Part shown: piece by piece, positions 1-10,297 of the stretch
Layout of the letters: each line of letters opens with the position of its first letter
Numbering within the stretch: position 1 is the first letter of the stretch
Assembly: GCA_003567625.1 (NCBI GenBank)
Contig: PWZB01000113.1
Location: 1 to 32,733 of the forward strand
Source: Bacteroidales bacterium
GTDB taxonomy: Bacteria; Bacteroidota; Bacteroidia; Bacteroidales; UBA7960
Length of the DNA: 32,733 bases
Direction: 5' to 3'
Program-made: the position numbers and the translations under genes
The notes under the pieces: model-generated
Database searches by the model: none
Told to the model about the DNA's origin: nothing
Seen by the model: only the letters and a program-made list of their open reading frames with translations

Positions 1-400
1 AGAGTCTTGGTGGCATAAAAGAAATATAAATAGTACCACCGAAACCATCAATTTTAATAAAATTGTTATCAATATTGATATTCATGAGTTTCAAAAGATT
101 TTAATCGGACAGTAGTGATTAACAATATATACCGGCTTTTTTCGTATTACTGTATAATGTTGTTTGGCAGATATTTTTTTTTTGTGATATTTGCATTTTG
201 TTATTTTGCAGGAAAAGATATTTTATCATTTGATCCGGAATTTTTGTTTAAACAACATTAGTTGCCCGGTCAAGCAGTTACATTAATTGTTTCATAAGAG
301 TTTATTATATTATGAAACCCCCATGTTTTTTATTACACAACCATAACCTTAACAAAGCCAGCAACATGGGGGTTCCATCATACCTAAAAAAAACTTTGTT
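1..400. other. AT-rich upstream intergenic region
   Basis: I see no convincing gene in this stretch. It is strongly AT-rich with long T runs near 174-184. The only clear structure is the inverted repeat at 312-378, just ahead of the first receptor gene. No exact TAnnTTTG promoter box was found, although several T-rich near matches exist. Confidence 0.5.
312..378. promoter_or_regulatory. Long hairpin in the 5' leader of the TonB receptor gene
   Basis: The arms at 312-327 (ATGAAACCCCCATGTT) and 363-378 (AACATGGGGGTTCCAT) pair in 15 of 16 positions across a 35-base loop. The right arm ends 22 bases before the start codon at 401. No T tract follows the right arm on the plus strand, so it does not look like an ordinary intrinsic terminator for an upstream gene. 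A leader RNA structure or a dyad for a DNA-binding protein is more likely. This is inference. Confidence 0.5.
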
Positions 401-3106
401 ATGGTGAAAAGATTTACCTTGTTTTTAGCTGCATTTTTCTTCATGTTTTCTTCATTTCATCAGGAAGCCTATTGTTTTCAGGATGGTAATAAATTAAATG
501 ATCAACTCACAATAGATCAAATTGTAGAAATTGTTGAGAAAAAACATTCGGTAACGGTTTTTTACCAGCCGCAATGGTTTGATGAAATAACGTTTAGTTC
601 AGGTATAACTGATTTATCACTTTTGTCAGTTTTTGAGACTATTGCGGGCGAAGTTGGATTAGAGGCTGTTTTTATTGATGAGATTGTTGTGCTTGTACCT
701 ACGGAAAGGCTTGTGGATGAAAGGCATGTATTGGAAGAAGACCATTTGATCGTAGGGGATCCGAATCAGTATGGCAGATTTTCCAGGGCTACCATTACGG
801 GTAAAGTATTTGATGGTGCTACAGGTGAAACATTGATTGGTGCGGTAATTTATGATCCTGAAAGTCAGACTGGAGTGACTACCGATGTTGACGGAGCTTT
901 TTCATTAGAGCTTCCTGTTGGGGAATACAGCTTAAGATTATCTTACACCGGTTATGAAGAAAGGTATCAGGATGTACAGCTTATCAGTGATGGCAGTGTT
1001 GATTTCGAATTGTTCAGTGAGATAACCGAACTGGATGAGGTCACTATTGTTGCAATGCGTGCTGAAGATAATATTATGCGCACGCAAATGAGTGTAGTGT
1101 CAATGGATTCAAGAGTGTTGAGTGAACTGCCTTCAACATTCGGTGAACAGGATATTGTCAGAAGCATGACTTTATTGCCGGGTGTTCAATCTGTCGGAGA
1201 ATTTGGTACCGGCTTTAATGTCAGGGGGGGTGGTGCTGACCAAAATTTAATATTGGTTGAAAACGTACCATTATTTAACTCTTCTCATCTTTTTGGTTTT
1301 ATATCGGTTATTAATCCTGAAATGGTTTCAAGTGTTACACTTATGAAAGCCGGTATTCCTGCCGAATATGGCGAGCGGGCATCTTCTGTTATGGATATTC
1401 GGCTTAACAGCGGCCTGGATAAAGAAAAGGCTGCTGTCAGCGGTGGTATAGGACTGATCAATAGCCGGTTATTATTTGAAACTCCTATTGTTCAGGATAA
1501 AGCATCATTTTCTTTTGGTGCAAGGTCCTCTTATTCCGATTGGCTTTTAAGACAAATGCCCGACGAAGACCTGATGAACAGCACGGCAAGGTTTCATGAT
1601 TTTACTGCAGTTACAAACGTTGCAATTGATTTGGATAATTACCTGACCGTTTTTGGGTATTATAGCTTTGATAAGTTTGGTTTTCTTGACGAAAATATCT
1701 TTGAATACAGCAACACATTGGCTTCACTCAGATGGAACCGTATTATCGGAAAAACTCTCTCAAGTACAATGATTGTCGGGTGGAGTAATTATAAGAACCA
1801 GGTATCGGAAAAGCCCAAAATAAATCCGCTTTTACATTCAAAAATGAAATCGGAGATAGATTATAAAAGTTTCAGGTATCATTTTTCATATCAACCTTTA
1901 CATAATCATTCGGTTAAGTTTGGTGTAAATGCGATTAATTATAATATTATGCCTGGTGACATGTATCCATTGGGGGATGAATCGAATATTGAGCGAAAAA
2001 CCATGGATAGTGAGCAGGCACTTGAGCTTTCGGTATTTGCCAGCGATGATATTTTAATAGGCGACCGTATGAGTATGGAACTGGGGTTGAGATATACACA
2101 ATATCTTCAGCTGGGTCCGGCAACCGTAAATATATATGAGCAAGATAAGCCTATGAGTGAAGAAAATATTGCTGAACAACGCTCTTATGACAGCAATGAA
2201 ATAGTATCAAAATATGGCGGACTTGAACCGCGCCTTGGATTTCGCTATAAAACAGGAGAATATAGCTCAGTTAAATTAAGTTATAACCGTATAAACCAAT
2301 ACATAAATCTTATTTCGAATACATCGGTTATGTCGCCTACCGATCTATGGAAACTAAGTGATAAACATATCAAACCCTTAAGAAGCGACCAATATGCACT
2401 GGGATATTTTCAAAACTTTAAAGGTAATACTATCGAAACATCTCTTGAAGTATATTTCAGGGATTTTAAAAACCCTTTAGAGTATAAAAGCGGAGCGGAA
2501 ATAGTAATGAATGAATTCCTTGAAACCGATGTTGTTAATGCAAAAGGTTATGGTTATGGTGTGGAACTTTTTATCAGGAAAAATGTCGGCAGGCTGACCG
2601 GATGGACCAGTTATACTTACTCCAGCTCTATGCGAAGGTCACAAGAACAATTTCCTGAAAACCAGATAAACAAAAATGCATATTTCCCTTCAAATTATGA
2701 CAGGCCACACAACCTGGTTGTCAATATGAATTATGATATCTCACGCCGTTGGCGGTTTGGTGCCGTCTTTACATATAGTACCGGGCGACCGGTTACTCTG
2801 CCCGAAATGGTATATCAGTACGGTAATGACTATCTGATCTATTATTCCGATAGAAATGAATATCGTTTGCCCGATTATCACCGGCTGGATATTTCATTGA
2901 CTTTAGGTGAAAATCTCAGGGTAGATCAAAGAGGTAAAGGTAGCTGGACTTTTTCGATTATGAATGTTTATGGACGGAAAAACCCTTACTCAGTGTTTTA
3001 CAAAAGAGAACCATACAGTGTTGATTCTCCTCGTTCGTTCAATCTTTATCAATTATATATAATCGGCAGGCCTTTTCCTACAATAACTTATAATTATTCA
3101 TTTTGA
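401..3106 (+). CDS. TonB-dependent receptor with STN and carboxypeptidase-regulatory domains
   Basis: This is a 901-residue outer-membrane receptor. Residues 1-25 form a signal peptide. About 35-105 resembles the secretin/TonB short N-terminal (STN) domain, about 130-215 is a CarboxypepD_reg-like beta domain (ITGKVFDGATGETLIGA), about 225-335 is the plug, and the rest is a beta-barrel ending in the aromatic YNYSF typical of BamA-inserted proteins. An STN domain in Bacteroidota receptors often signals regulation through an anti-sigma factor; none is visible here but the upstream side is cut off. The gene is followed after 91 bases by a DUF4249 lipoprotein and then two secreted proteins, an arrangement resembling a substrate-handling envelope locus. 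The substrate is unknown. Confidence 0.93.
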   Translation: MVKRFTLFLAAFFFMFSSFHQEAYCFQDGNKLNDQLTIDQIVEIVEKKHSVTVFYQPQWFDEITFSSGITDLSLLSVFETIAGEVGLEAVFIDEIVVLVPTERLVDERHVLEEDHLIVGDPNQYGRFSRATITGKVFDGATGETLIGAVIYDPESQTGVTTDVDGAFSLELPVGEYSLRLSYTGYEERYQDVQLISDGSVDFELFSEITELDEVTIVAMRAEDNIMRTQMSVVSMDSRVLSELPSTFGEQDIVRSMTLLPGVQSVGEFGTGFNVRGGGADQNLILVENVPLFNSSHLFGFISVINPEMVSSVTLMKAGIPAEYGERASSVMDIRLNSGLDKEKAAVSGGIGLINSRLLFETPIVQDKASFSFGARSSYSDWLLRQMPDEDLMNSTARFHDFTAVTNVAIDLDNYLTVFGYYSFDKFGFLDENIFEYSNTLASLRWNRIIGKTLSSTMIVGWSNYKNQVSEKPKINPLLHSKMKSEIDYKSFRYHFSYQPLHNHSVKFGVNAINYNIMPGDMYPLGDESNIERKTMDSEQALELSVFASDDILIGDRMSMELGLRYTQYLQLGPATVNIYEQDKPMSEENIAEQRSYDSNEIVSKYGGLEPRLGFRYKTGEYSSVKLSYNRINQYINLISNTSVMSPTDLWKLSDKHIKPLRSDQYALGYFQNFKGNTIETSLEVYFRDFKNPLEYKSGAEIVMNEFLETDVVNAKGYGYGVELFIRKNVGRLTGWTSYTYSSSMRRSQEQFPENQINKNAYFPSNYDRPHNLVVNMNYDISRRWRFGAVFTYSTGRPVTLPEMVYQYGNDYLIYYSDRNEYRLPDYHRLDISLTLGENLRVDQRGKGSWTFSIMNVYGRKNPYSVFYKREPYSVDSPRSFNLYQLYIIGRPFPTITYNYSF

Positions 3107-3197
3107 TCGGTAATATGCGTAATGTTTTTTTTGTTGACTGAAATTTATTTGAAGTGTTTTTATTTAATAAAAGATTGATTTGTAAATTTATAAAATT

Positions 3198-4286
3198 ATG
3201 AGTAATAAACTGTTTTTTTTAGTCGCTTTAATGTTTTTTTTGGTTCATGCCTGCACAGAGATATATGATCCTGATATCTCGGTTGACAAAGAATATTTGG
3301 TTGTGGAAAGTGTAATTACAGATGAGCAAGGACCTCATATAGTAAAAATTACCAAGACCAATATGTTTGGAGAGGACTTCAGTCCCAGGTATGTTGGTAG
3401 AGCTGTGGTTAAATTAACTGACACACACAACAATGACATATATCTTGAAGAAAGAATGCCGGGTCGTTATCATACTCTTTCTGATTTCTCAGGTGAGATT
3501 GGAGAGACTTATACATTGCATATTAAAACAGCTGATGGTGAAACATATCAGTCTGAACCTCAAAAATTGCTACCCCCGGTAAGTATTGACTCGTTATATG
3601 CTGAATTTGGCACACAATTGTTTTTTTACGAATCACAGGTTGGCGGTGATATCTATCAACGTGAGGTTGATGGTATGAATTTGTTCATAGATGTTACATG
3701 CGATGATAATAAATATCCGAAATTCAGATTTACATCGGTTTTGATGTTGCAATATACCTTGGAGCATTTTATTGGAGGTGCGTCTGAATTTGAATATTGC
3801 TGGATTAAAAGTCCTATTACGGATTTTCTTGAAACCGATTTGGTAAAAGACCCTGATATTCTTTATTCAAGGCGTAATCGCATAGCATTTATTCCTTTAG
3901 CAAGCTGGAATATGAGATATATTGGATTTCCGTTAATTGAGAAAGGGGATAAAACGATTTCCTATACAAATCCAAGAATTATTAAATCTGTTTATACCTT
4001 GAACGATGATGCTTATGTTTTTCATTATGAACGAAACAAACAATTAGGTGATGAGGGAAGTTTTTTTGATCCCATAGCACCACAATTGACTGGCAATATA
4101 AATAATGTCAACGATCCTGATGATGTAGTTTTGGGGTTTTTTGAAGTATCATCAGTTTCAAAAGCTACATTACATATTATACCAAGAGTTAGTGAGGATT
4201 TAATAGAGATTGATACGCTCAATTGCTTAGAGCATGTGCCTGCTTCAGGTTGCATTTATGGTGAGACGCCGGGATGGTGGTTGTAA
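3198..4286 (+). CDS. DUF4249-family lipoprotein
   Basis: This 362-residue protein has an N-terminal lipoprotein signal ending in LVHAC, with the lipidated Cys at about residue 19. The mature start (TEIYDPDI, then LVVESVITDEQGPH) is characteristic of DUF4249, a family of surface-linked lipoproteins usually encoded directly after a TonB-dependent receptor with an STN domain, as here. By analogy with receptor/lipoprotein pairs it may act as a partner or lid of the upstream receptor; this is inference from context. Cys pairs occur in the middle and C-terminal parts. The ORF end lies 20 bases before the preferred start of the next gene, suggesting one operon. Confidence 0.85.
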   Translation: MSNKLFFLVALMFFLVHACTEIYDPDISVDKEYLVVESVITDEQGPHIVKITKTNMFGEDFSPRYVGRAVVKLTDTHNNDIYLEERMPGRYHTLSDFSGEIGETYTLHIKTADGETYQSEPQKLLPPVSIDSLYAEFGTQLFFYESQVGGDIYQREVDGMNLFIDVTCDDNKYPKFRFTSVLMLQYTLEHFIGGASEFEYCWIKSPITDFLETDLVKDPDILYSRRNRIAFIPLASWNMRYIGFPLIEKGDKTISYTNPRIIKSVYTLNDDAYVFHYERNKQLGDEGSFFDPIAPQLTGNINNVNDPDDVVLGFFEVSSVSKATLHIIPRVSEDLIEIDTLNCLEHVPASGCIYGETPGWWL

Positions 4287-4306
4287 TAATTAACAATAAT
4301 TGGATT

Positions 4307-6655
4307 ATGAAATTATACCTAAAAATATTGATAGCAGCTATTTGTGTTTGTTTAGCTATTCCTGGCAATTTATATTGCGGGAAGTTGTCATTAAAACAAA
4401 ATCATAATGAGTATGTATATGTTCATACCGACCGCGAATTATACATTGCCGGAGAATATTTGCAATATAAGGCTTACCTGCTGAATGATGAGGATAAGCA
4501 GGATCTGCAAAGTAAATTTGTTTACCTGGCTGTGAGAAGTGAGAGCGAAGTTGTAAAACGTGCCACGATGGTTGTTGACGGGTCTTATACAAGTGGCAGC
4601 ATCTATTTGCAAGATACATTATCAACCGGTTATTATGAGTTGATCGCACATACCAACTGGATGCGAAACAAAGGAGAAGAAGCCTATTTCAGAAAACCAT
4701 TATTAATCGTAAACAGGTTTGATGAAAGCCCGGAATATCTCTTGCATGATACCAGGGATACAGATGATTTGCAACTTTTCTTTATACCCGAAAGCGGAAA
4801 CTTTTTAAAAGAGCTTGATAACAACTTGCTTGTTAAAACTAAGGGTAATTTTGATACGGCTTTACGCGAAATATGGATTTTGAATCAATATAATGATACT
4901 ATTGATACCATTGCAAATAGTGTGCTTAATGTCCATGGATTTACAACATTTTCAATTGTTCCTGATCCCGGATATACTTATTATGCTGTAATTGATGGAG
5001 TAGATAGGACTTTTAAACTTCCAAAAGCCCGAAAAAGTGGATGTATTTTAAAAGTAAATGAAGAAAACAACAAACTGAGAATAGAAATCCTGTCTGCCGA
5101 AGAAAGTCCGTCTGTTGATTGGGTGAGGATAAAATATAAAGATAATGTCGTATATGAAGAAAGGGTCTATGAAAAACCATTTATTACAGAAGTTCCTCTT
5201 GACGATCAGGGTATTCCCGAAGGACTTTTATTTCTTGAAGCAGGAGGCAGGGGGTGGGGAAAAGTAGCAGAAAGAATTTGGTACAATGATCATGCTGAAA
5301 ATTCAGAAATATTGATTGAAACTGATAAAGAACAATATGATAAAAGAGATGAGATCAGCCTGACCATAGATGGATCCGGAATTAAAGATGAACATGCCTT
5401 AATTTCAGTATCTGTGGTAAAACCAAGTTCGATAAACAGACAAAATACAGATTTTGACGGATATAAAAGAGCTTTGGAGTTAACAAGGATGTTAGATTAT
5501 AACCATAAAGAAGCTGTTTCTTTATTTGGAAAAATGGATGTGGACGAGCTGAATGAATACCTTATAATATATGCTGCTGGTGAAGATAATGTTGATCATG
5601 GCAAACAAAAGTTCAGCGGAGATTATTTTATAGAAAACGAAAGTTTGATAATATCAGGAAAGGTTATTGACGGCAAGACAAATGATCCGTTGAAGCAAAC
5701 AAGGGTCATTCTTAATAAACCCGATACAGTTATTAATGTTTTATATACAAAAACAGATGATATGGGCAGGTTTCATTTTGCCCTTTCCGATTATTTTTAT
5801 GATGATAGAATCTATTTTTTTGTTGATGCTCAAAACGATGAGAATAAGCCTGTCATTCAAATTACAGATAAATTTTCTTATGAAACACCTTTTGAAAAAG
5901 GCAGGTTTGCTTTGTTGAGGGATAAAATGGATTTCATAAAAAGAAGCCAGGACATAGTCAGGATCAATAAAGCATATGGTATTGATTATGTTAAAGAAGC
6001 AATCAAGGAAGCAGAGCCGGTTGCATATCCGCCTTTATTATTTTCAGAAGCAAACAGGACTATATATACCGATAATTATGCTTCATTAGACAGCTTGCAT
6101 GAAATATCAAGGGAGATCGTACACGGATGGCAATTAAGAAGCAGGGCAGGCAAATATATTTCAAGGCTGGTCTGCGATACTGAAAGAAAATGGTTGCCCG
6201 AAGCACCTGTTTATTTTCTTGATGGTATAATTACTTATGATGTGAATAAATTGACACATTTGGATTCAGAAAAGATACACAAAATACAGATCCAGAATTA
6301 TAAATGGTATCATGGTGAAATGTTTTTTCCGGGAATAATCGGGATTTTTACCAGGAACTATGATTATTTAACAACGCTTGCACACCGCACAAGAACATCC
6401 ATGATAAAAGAAACTCTTCGAAAACCCACAAAATACGTTGCCCCAGAGTATGACCCGGATACAGGAGGAGTTATGAAGCAACCTGACCTGAGGCAGGTTT
6501 TATACTGGGATGCTGACATTGAAATTGGAAAAGGTCAATCGAAAACTTATTCATTCTACTCCGGCGATCTTAGTGGAGATTATTTAATTAAAGTACAGGG
6601 AATTACATCGGGAGGAGCCCCTGTTAACATTACTAAAACAATTAAAATTAATTAA
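4307..6655 (+). CDS. Secreted MG2-domain protein of a TonB receptor locus
   Basis: This is a large secreted or periplasmic protein of 782 residues from the preferred start. An upstream ATG at 4274 would add 11 residues and overlap the previous gene, but the ATG at 4307 gives a normal signal peptide (MKLYLKILIAAICVCLAIPG). The region around YVYVHTDRELYIAGEYLQY matches the MG2 macroglobulin-like beta domain common in Bacteroidota envelope proteins. Near residues 455-500 a second beta-rich carboxypeptidase-regulatory-like domain begins (SGKVIDGKTNDPLKQTRV). No thioester or enzyme motif was seen. The function is unknown; position suggests co-expression with the receptor and DUF4249 lipoprotein. 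Confidence 0.8.
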   Translation: MKLYLKILIAAICVCLAIPGNLYCGKLSLKQNHNEYVYVHTDRELYIAGEYLQYKAYLLNDEDKQDLQSKFVYLAVRSESEVVKRATMVVDGSYTSGSIYLQDTLSTGYYELIAHTNWMRNKGEEAYFRKPLLIVNRFDESPEYLLHDTRDTDDLQLFFIPESGNFLKELDNNLLVKTKGNFDTALREIWILNQYNDTIDTIANSVLNVHGFTTFSIVPDPGYTYYAVIDGVDRTFKLPKARKSGCILKVNEENNKLRIEILSAEESPSVDWVRIKYKDNVVYEERVYEKPFITEVPLDDQGIPEGLLFLEAGGRGWGKVAERIWYNDHAENSEILIETDKEQYDKRDEISLTIDGSGIKDEHALISVSVVKPSSINRQNTDFDGYKRALELTRMLDYNHKEAVSLFGKMDVDELNEYLIIYAAGEDNVDHGKQKFSGDYFIENESLIISGKVIDGKTNDPLKQTRVILNKPDTVINVLYTKTDDMGRFHFALSDYFYDDRIYFFVDAQNDENKPVIQITDKFSYETPFEKGRFALLRDKMDFIKRSQDIVRINKAYGIDYVKEAIKEAEPVAYPPLLFSEANRTIYTDNYASLDSLHEISREIVHGWQLRSRAGKYISRLVCDTERKWLPEAPVYFLDGIITYDVNKLTHLDSEKIHKIQIQNYKWYHGEMFFPGIIGIFTRNYDYLTTLAHRTRTSMIKETLRKPTKYVAPEYDPDTGGVMKQPDLRQVLYWDADIEIGKGQSKTYSFYSGDLSGDYLIKVQGITSGGAPVNITKTIKIN

Positions 6656-6662
6656 TACTGCC

Positions 6663-7403
6663 ATGAAAAAATCTTTAATTATAATTTTTTTCTTTCATTT
6701 TGTTTTTTTAACAATAATCTGCCCTTATTATATATCTGCAAAGGATGATCATCATAAAGAAAAGCACGTATCAGTTTATGAACCAAGACTATCAGGTGAA
6801 GTTTATACTTTTTTAATGCGTGCAAATGGAAGCTATTATTTGAACGAAAATTGGGTGAAAGGTGATGTGCTGTTGATTTCCGGCGAAAAAGCTCATGATA
6901 AGCGTTTAAAATACAATACCTATTTGGATGAACTGATCTGGCTATCATCCAAAACTTATCAACCTGTTAAGGTTGACAAAAACCTTGTCAGGGAATTTTC
7001 TGTCAATCTTCCCGGGGAACAAGAACCTGCAATATTTCACAACATTACAATAGATGTGGCTTTCAGGTCTGAACCTTTAAATATTTTTGCACATAGTTTG
7101 TATGATGGCAATATTTCTTTGGTGGCACACAGGCGAGTTATAAAGACCGGCGAAAGATTAACAAGTGAGGGTGGCACTCTTATTTCGGTTCCGAGGCTTG
7201 AACCTGACCCTGTGTTTTATATCGTGAAGCCTGATAATGAAGCGCATGAAGTTAGCAGGTTTAGCCGGAGAGCTTTGTACCGGATTTTTCCGGAGCAGCG
7301 TGATGAAATCAGAACAGCCTTACGCCGGGAAAGAATATGGATACGCTCTGAAAATGACCTCATCCGCGCAGTTGCTATAATTGATGAAGTAGTTTCACAA
7401 TGA
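6663..7403 (+). CDS. Secreted protein of unknown function
   Basis: The 246-residue product has a hydrophobic N-terminus (about residues 1-26, ending ISAKDD) that reads as a signal peptide. I do not recognise the family. The mature part is rich in beta-forming residues in its first two thirds (GEVYTFLMRANGSYYLNE, then AIFHNITIDVAFRSEPL). It ends in an Arg-rich helical segment (SRRALYRIFPEQRDEIRTALRRERIWI). The start codon lies 7 bases after the stop of the MG2 protein, so the two are almost certainly cotranscribed, and the gene is the last of the four-gene module. No catalytic signature is apparent. Confidence 0.75.
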   Translation: MKKSLIIIFFFHFVFLTIICPYYISAKDDHHKEKHVSVYEPRLSGEVYTFLMRANGSYYLNENWVKGDVLLISGEKAHDKRLKYNTYLDELIWLSSKTYQPVKVDKNLVREFSVNLPGEQEPAIFHNITIDVAFRSEPLNIFAHSLYDGNISLVAHRRVIKTGERLTSEGGTLISVPRLEPDPVFYIVKPDNEAHEVSRFSRRALYRIFPEQRDEIRTALRRERIWIRSENDLIRAVAIIDEVVSQ

Positions 7404-7524
7404 ATAAAAACAGGATAACCTATTAATCTATCCTTTATACTCGTTTTCCGTCACTGAAAGATTGATAAGACCATGTATCTGTAAAACATATCACCATTAT
7501 TTAATTGATTAAATCATTTTAAGG

Positions 7525-8673
7525 ATGAAAAAAGCGATAATTACAACATTTTTTTTTGTTGTTGTATTATTAAATGTTAATACACAGATAAAAACCCATC
7601 CGGCACGTGCAAGGGACCATGGAGTCGAAATTGGTGTTTTGCAAACCGGGCATTATAATGCAATTACTGATATAGAGGGAGTAAAAGTTGGTCATACCAC
7701 TTTATATGAGGGTGAAGATATTCGCACCGGTGTTACGGCCATTTTGCCTCACTCCGGCAATATCTTTCAATCTAAGGTTCCTGCTGCCATATACCTTGCC
7801 AATGGTTTTGGTAAACTGACAGGATACAGCCAGGTGGAAGAATTGGGAAATATTGAAACGCCCATAATTCTGACTAACACACTAAGTGTTCCTGTTGCAG
7901 CCGGTGCTTTAATAAGCTATACTTTGTCTTTGCCGGGTAATGAGGAAGTCAGGTCTGTCAATCCTGTTGTCGGCGAGACTAATGACGGATGGCTTAATGA
8001 TATCAGGGGAAGGCACATAAAAGAGCATCATGTTCTTGATGCAATAAAAGATGCTTCGGGAGGCCTTGTAGAAGAAGGCAATGCAGGAGCCGGCACGGGC
8101 ACAATAAGCTTCGGATTTAAAGGTGGCATCGGAACATCCTCAAGGATCATACCCGGTTCGCTGGGAGGCTATACAGTTGGTGTACTCGTTCAATCCAACT
8201 TCGGAGGTGTACTCGAAATTAACGGAGCCCCGGCCGGAAAAGAATTAAACAGATATATGTACAGAAACGAAATATTAGATGATGCCGACGGATCATGCAT
8301 GATAATTGTTGCAACAGATGCACCCCTATGTTCAAGAAACCTGAAAAGGCTTGCTAAAAGAGCTATGCTGGGTCTGGCAAAAACAGGCGGTATTTCATCC
8401 AATGGAAGCGGTGACTATGTTATAGCTTTTTCAGTAGCCCCCGATAACCGTATCAGACATTACGACGAATCATTGTATCACAAAACGACAGTATTACGCA
8501 ACGAAAATACATCACCGCTCTTCTTAGCTGTAATTGAAGCCACTGAAGAAGCTATACTGAATTCAATGTTTGCTGCCGAAACTGTTACCGGACGAAATAA
8601 TCATAAAATAGAAGCATTACCAATTGAACAGGTACTGGAAATACTGCGTAACTATAATAAAATTGAAAAATAA
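7525..8673 (+). CDS. P1-family (DmpA/BapA-like) aminopeptidase
   Basis: This 382-residue enzyme belongs to the S58/P1 family of autoprocessing N-terminal-nucleophile peptidases, which includes L-aminopeptidase D-Ala-esterase/amidase DmpA and beta-peptidyl aminopeptidases. Family segments are clear: NAITDIEGVKVGHTTL, VRTGVTA-like IRTGVTAILPH, VVGETNDGWLND, EGNAGAGTG and FKGGIGTSSR. The nucleophile should be Ser257 in DADGSCMIIVATDAPL, exposed by cleavage between Gly256 and Ser257. A hydrophobic N-terminus of about 20 residues suggests export, which some members show. It stands alone after a 121-base gap. The natural substrate, probably small peptides or amides, cannot be read from sequence. 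Confidence 0.93.
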   Translation: MKKAIITTFFFVVVLLNVNTQIKTHPARARDHGVEIGVLQTGHYNAITDIEGVKVGHTTLYEGEDIRTGVTAILPHSGNIFQSKVPAAIYLANGFGKLTGYSQVEELGNIETPIILTNTLSVPVAAGALISYTLSLPGNEEVRSVNPVVGETNDGWLNDIRGRHIKEHHVLDAIKDASGGLVEEGNAGAGTGTISFGFKGGIGTSSRIIPGSLGGYTVGVLVQSNFGGVLEINGAPAGKELNRYMYRNEILDDADGSCMIIVATDAPLCSRNLKRLAKRAMLGLAKTGGISSNGSGDYVIAFSVAPDNRIRHYDESLYHKTTVLRNENTSPLFLAVIEATEEAILNSMFAAETVTGRNNHKIEALPIEQVLEILRNYNKIEK

Positions 8674-8691
8674 TATTACAATAATTCAGTT

Positions 8692-8699
8692 TATTTTTG
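8692..8699 (+). promoter_or_regulatory. Possible -7 promoter element
   Basis: TATTTTTG matches the Bacteroidota -7 consensus TAnnTTTG and would place transcription start about 20 bases before the ATG at 8729. No good TTTG -33 box lies at the usual 19-21 base spacing, so support is partial. Confidence 0.35.
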
Positions 8700-8728
8700 C
8701 ATTAGGTTTCAAAATATAAAACTCTATT

Positions 8729-10297
8729 ATGGTTACAAAAGATAATATAAAAAATAAAAGCACTGATCATAAGGTTATACTTCGCAATTTGACACAGGAA
8801 GACTATGATACCCTGGTAAGTTCAATGCATGAAGCTTATAGCGGGATTGATGCAGATGTTTGGCAGAAACGGGAGATAAAGAGATTACTAAAATTGTTTC
8901 CTGAGGGCCAGATATGTATTGAGATTGACGGTGAAGTTGTAGCAGTTGCCCTGTCATTGATAGTTAATTACAGTAAATTTGGCGATAATCATACATACAA
9001 TCAAATCACCGGCAATGAAACTTTCAACACTCATGATCCTGAAGGTGATGTGCTATATGGTATTGATATTTTTGTTCGTCCTGATTACCAGGGGATGCGA
9101 CTTGGGCGCAGGATGTATGATGCCCGTAAGGAATTATGCGAAAAGCTTAACCTTAAAAGCATCATAGCAGGCGGGCGTATACCCGGGTATCAGGAATATA
9201 CCGATAATCTCACGCCCAAGCAATATATCGAAAAGGTAAAAATGAAAGAGATTTATGACCCTATTCTAACTTTTCAGCTTTCCAATGATTTTCATGTAAA
9301 AAAAATATTAAAAAACTACCTTCCTGCCGATAAAGAATCCAGGACTTATGCCACTCTGCTCGAATGGAACAATATTTATTATGAGGAAAAGGAAAAGTTG
9401 ATAGGAGGCAGGCAGGCAGTTGTAAGGGTAGGCCTGGCTCAGTGGCAGATGCGAAGTGTTTTTTCGTTCGAAGCGTTGTTAGAGCAGGTTGAGTTTTTTG
9501 TTGATTCGGTGAGCTCATACCAGTCGGACTTTTTGTTATTACCCGAGTATTTTAATGCACCGCTGATGGCTGAATTTAACCATTTGTCAGAAGCTGAAGC
9601 ACTGAGGGGATTGGCTGAATATACCGAGCCGTTGAGGGAAAAATTTTCCGAATTTGCAATTTCATACAATATCAATATCATTATGGGCAGCTTACCAATT
9701 TGTGAGCAAGACAAGCTATATAATGTTTCTTACCTTTGCCGGCGTGACGGTACCTGGGAAAGCCAGTACAAAATTCATCCGACTCCCGACGAAGTAGCCA
9801 GCTTTGGAATGAGAGGAGGAAATACTCTTAAAGCTTTTGACACTGATGCCGGAAAAATAGGAATACTTATTTGTTATGATATAGAGTTTCCGGAACTCTC
9901 ACGAATATTGGCAGAACAGGGCATGGATATTCTTTTTGTTCCATTCCTAACAGATACACAAACAGGTTTTAACAGGGTTAGAATTTGTTCGCAGGCCAGG
10001 GCAATAGAAAATGAATGTTATGTGGTGATAGCCGGATCGGTAGGTAACCTTCCGAGGGTAAAAAACATGCGTATTCAGTTTGCACAATCTGCCGTATTTT
10101 CACCATCAGATTTTGCTTTTCCAAGTAACGCGGTTGTTGCCGAAACAACACCTAATACAGAGATGACCCTGCTGGCTGATGTTGACCTTGACCTGCTTAA
10201 AGAGTTGCATAACATGGGTAGCGTCAGAAACCTTAAAGACCGGCGTAAAGACCTGTATTCGCTTAAATGGAAAAAAGCAACACAAAAACCACAATAA
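8729..10297 (+). CDS. GNAT N-acetyltransferase fused to carbon-nitrogen hydrolase
   Basis: This is a 522-residue two-domain cytosolic protein. Residues about 15-200 form a GNAT acetyltransferase domain with a recognisable acetyl-CoA loop (RPDYQGMRLGRRMYD, about 117-131). Residues about 230-515 form a nitrilase-superfamily amidase with the complete Glu-Lys-Cys triad: Glu273 in LLPEYFN, Lys348 in YKIHPTPDE and Cys382 in LICYDIEFPE. This fusion is a known architecture in bacteria, but its reaction is not established; coupling of acyl transfer to amide hydrolysis is only a suggestion. It follows the peptidase gene by 55 bases but has its own possible promoter. Confidence 0.93.
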   Translation: MVTKDNIKNKSTDHKVILRNLTQEDYDTLVSSMHEAYSGIDADVWQKREIKRLLKLFPEGQICIEIDGEVVAVALSLIVNYSKFGDNHTYNQITGNETFNTHDPEGDVLYGIDIFVRPDYQGMRLGRRMYDARKELCEKLNLKSIIAGGRIPGYQEYTDNLTPKQYIEKVKMKEIYDPILTFQLSNDFHVKKILKNYLPADKESRTYATLLEWNNIYYEEKEKLIGGRQAVVRVGLAQWQMRSVFSFEALLEQVEFFVDSVSSYQSDFLLLPEYFNAPLMAEFNHLSEAEALRGLAEYTEPLREKFSEFAISYNINIIMGSLPICEQDKLYNVSYLCRRDGTWESQYKIHPTPDEVASFGMRGGNTLKAFDTDAGKIGILICYDIEFPELSRILAEQGMDILFVPFLTDTQTGFNRVRICSQARAIENECYVVIAGSVGNLPRVKNMRIQFAQSAVFSPSDFAFPSNAVVAETTPNTEMTLLADVDLDLLKELHNMGSVRNLKDRRKDLYSLKWKKATQKPQ

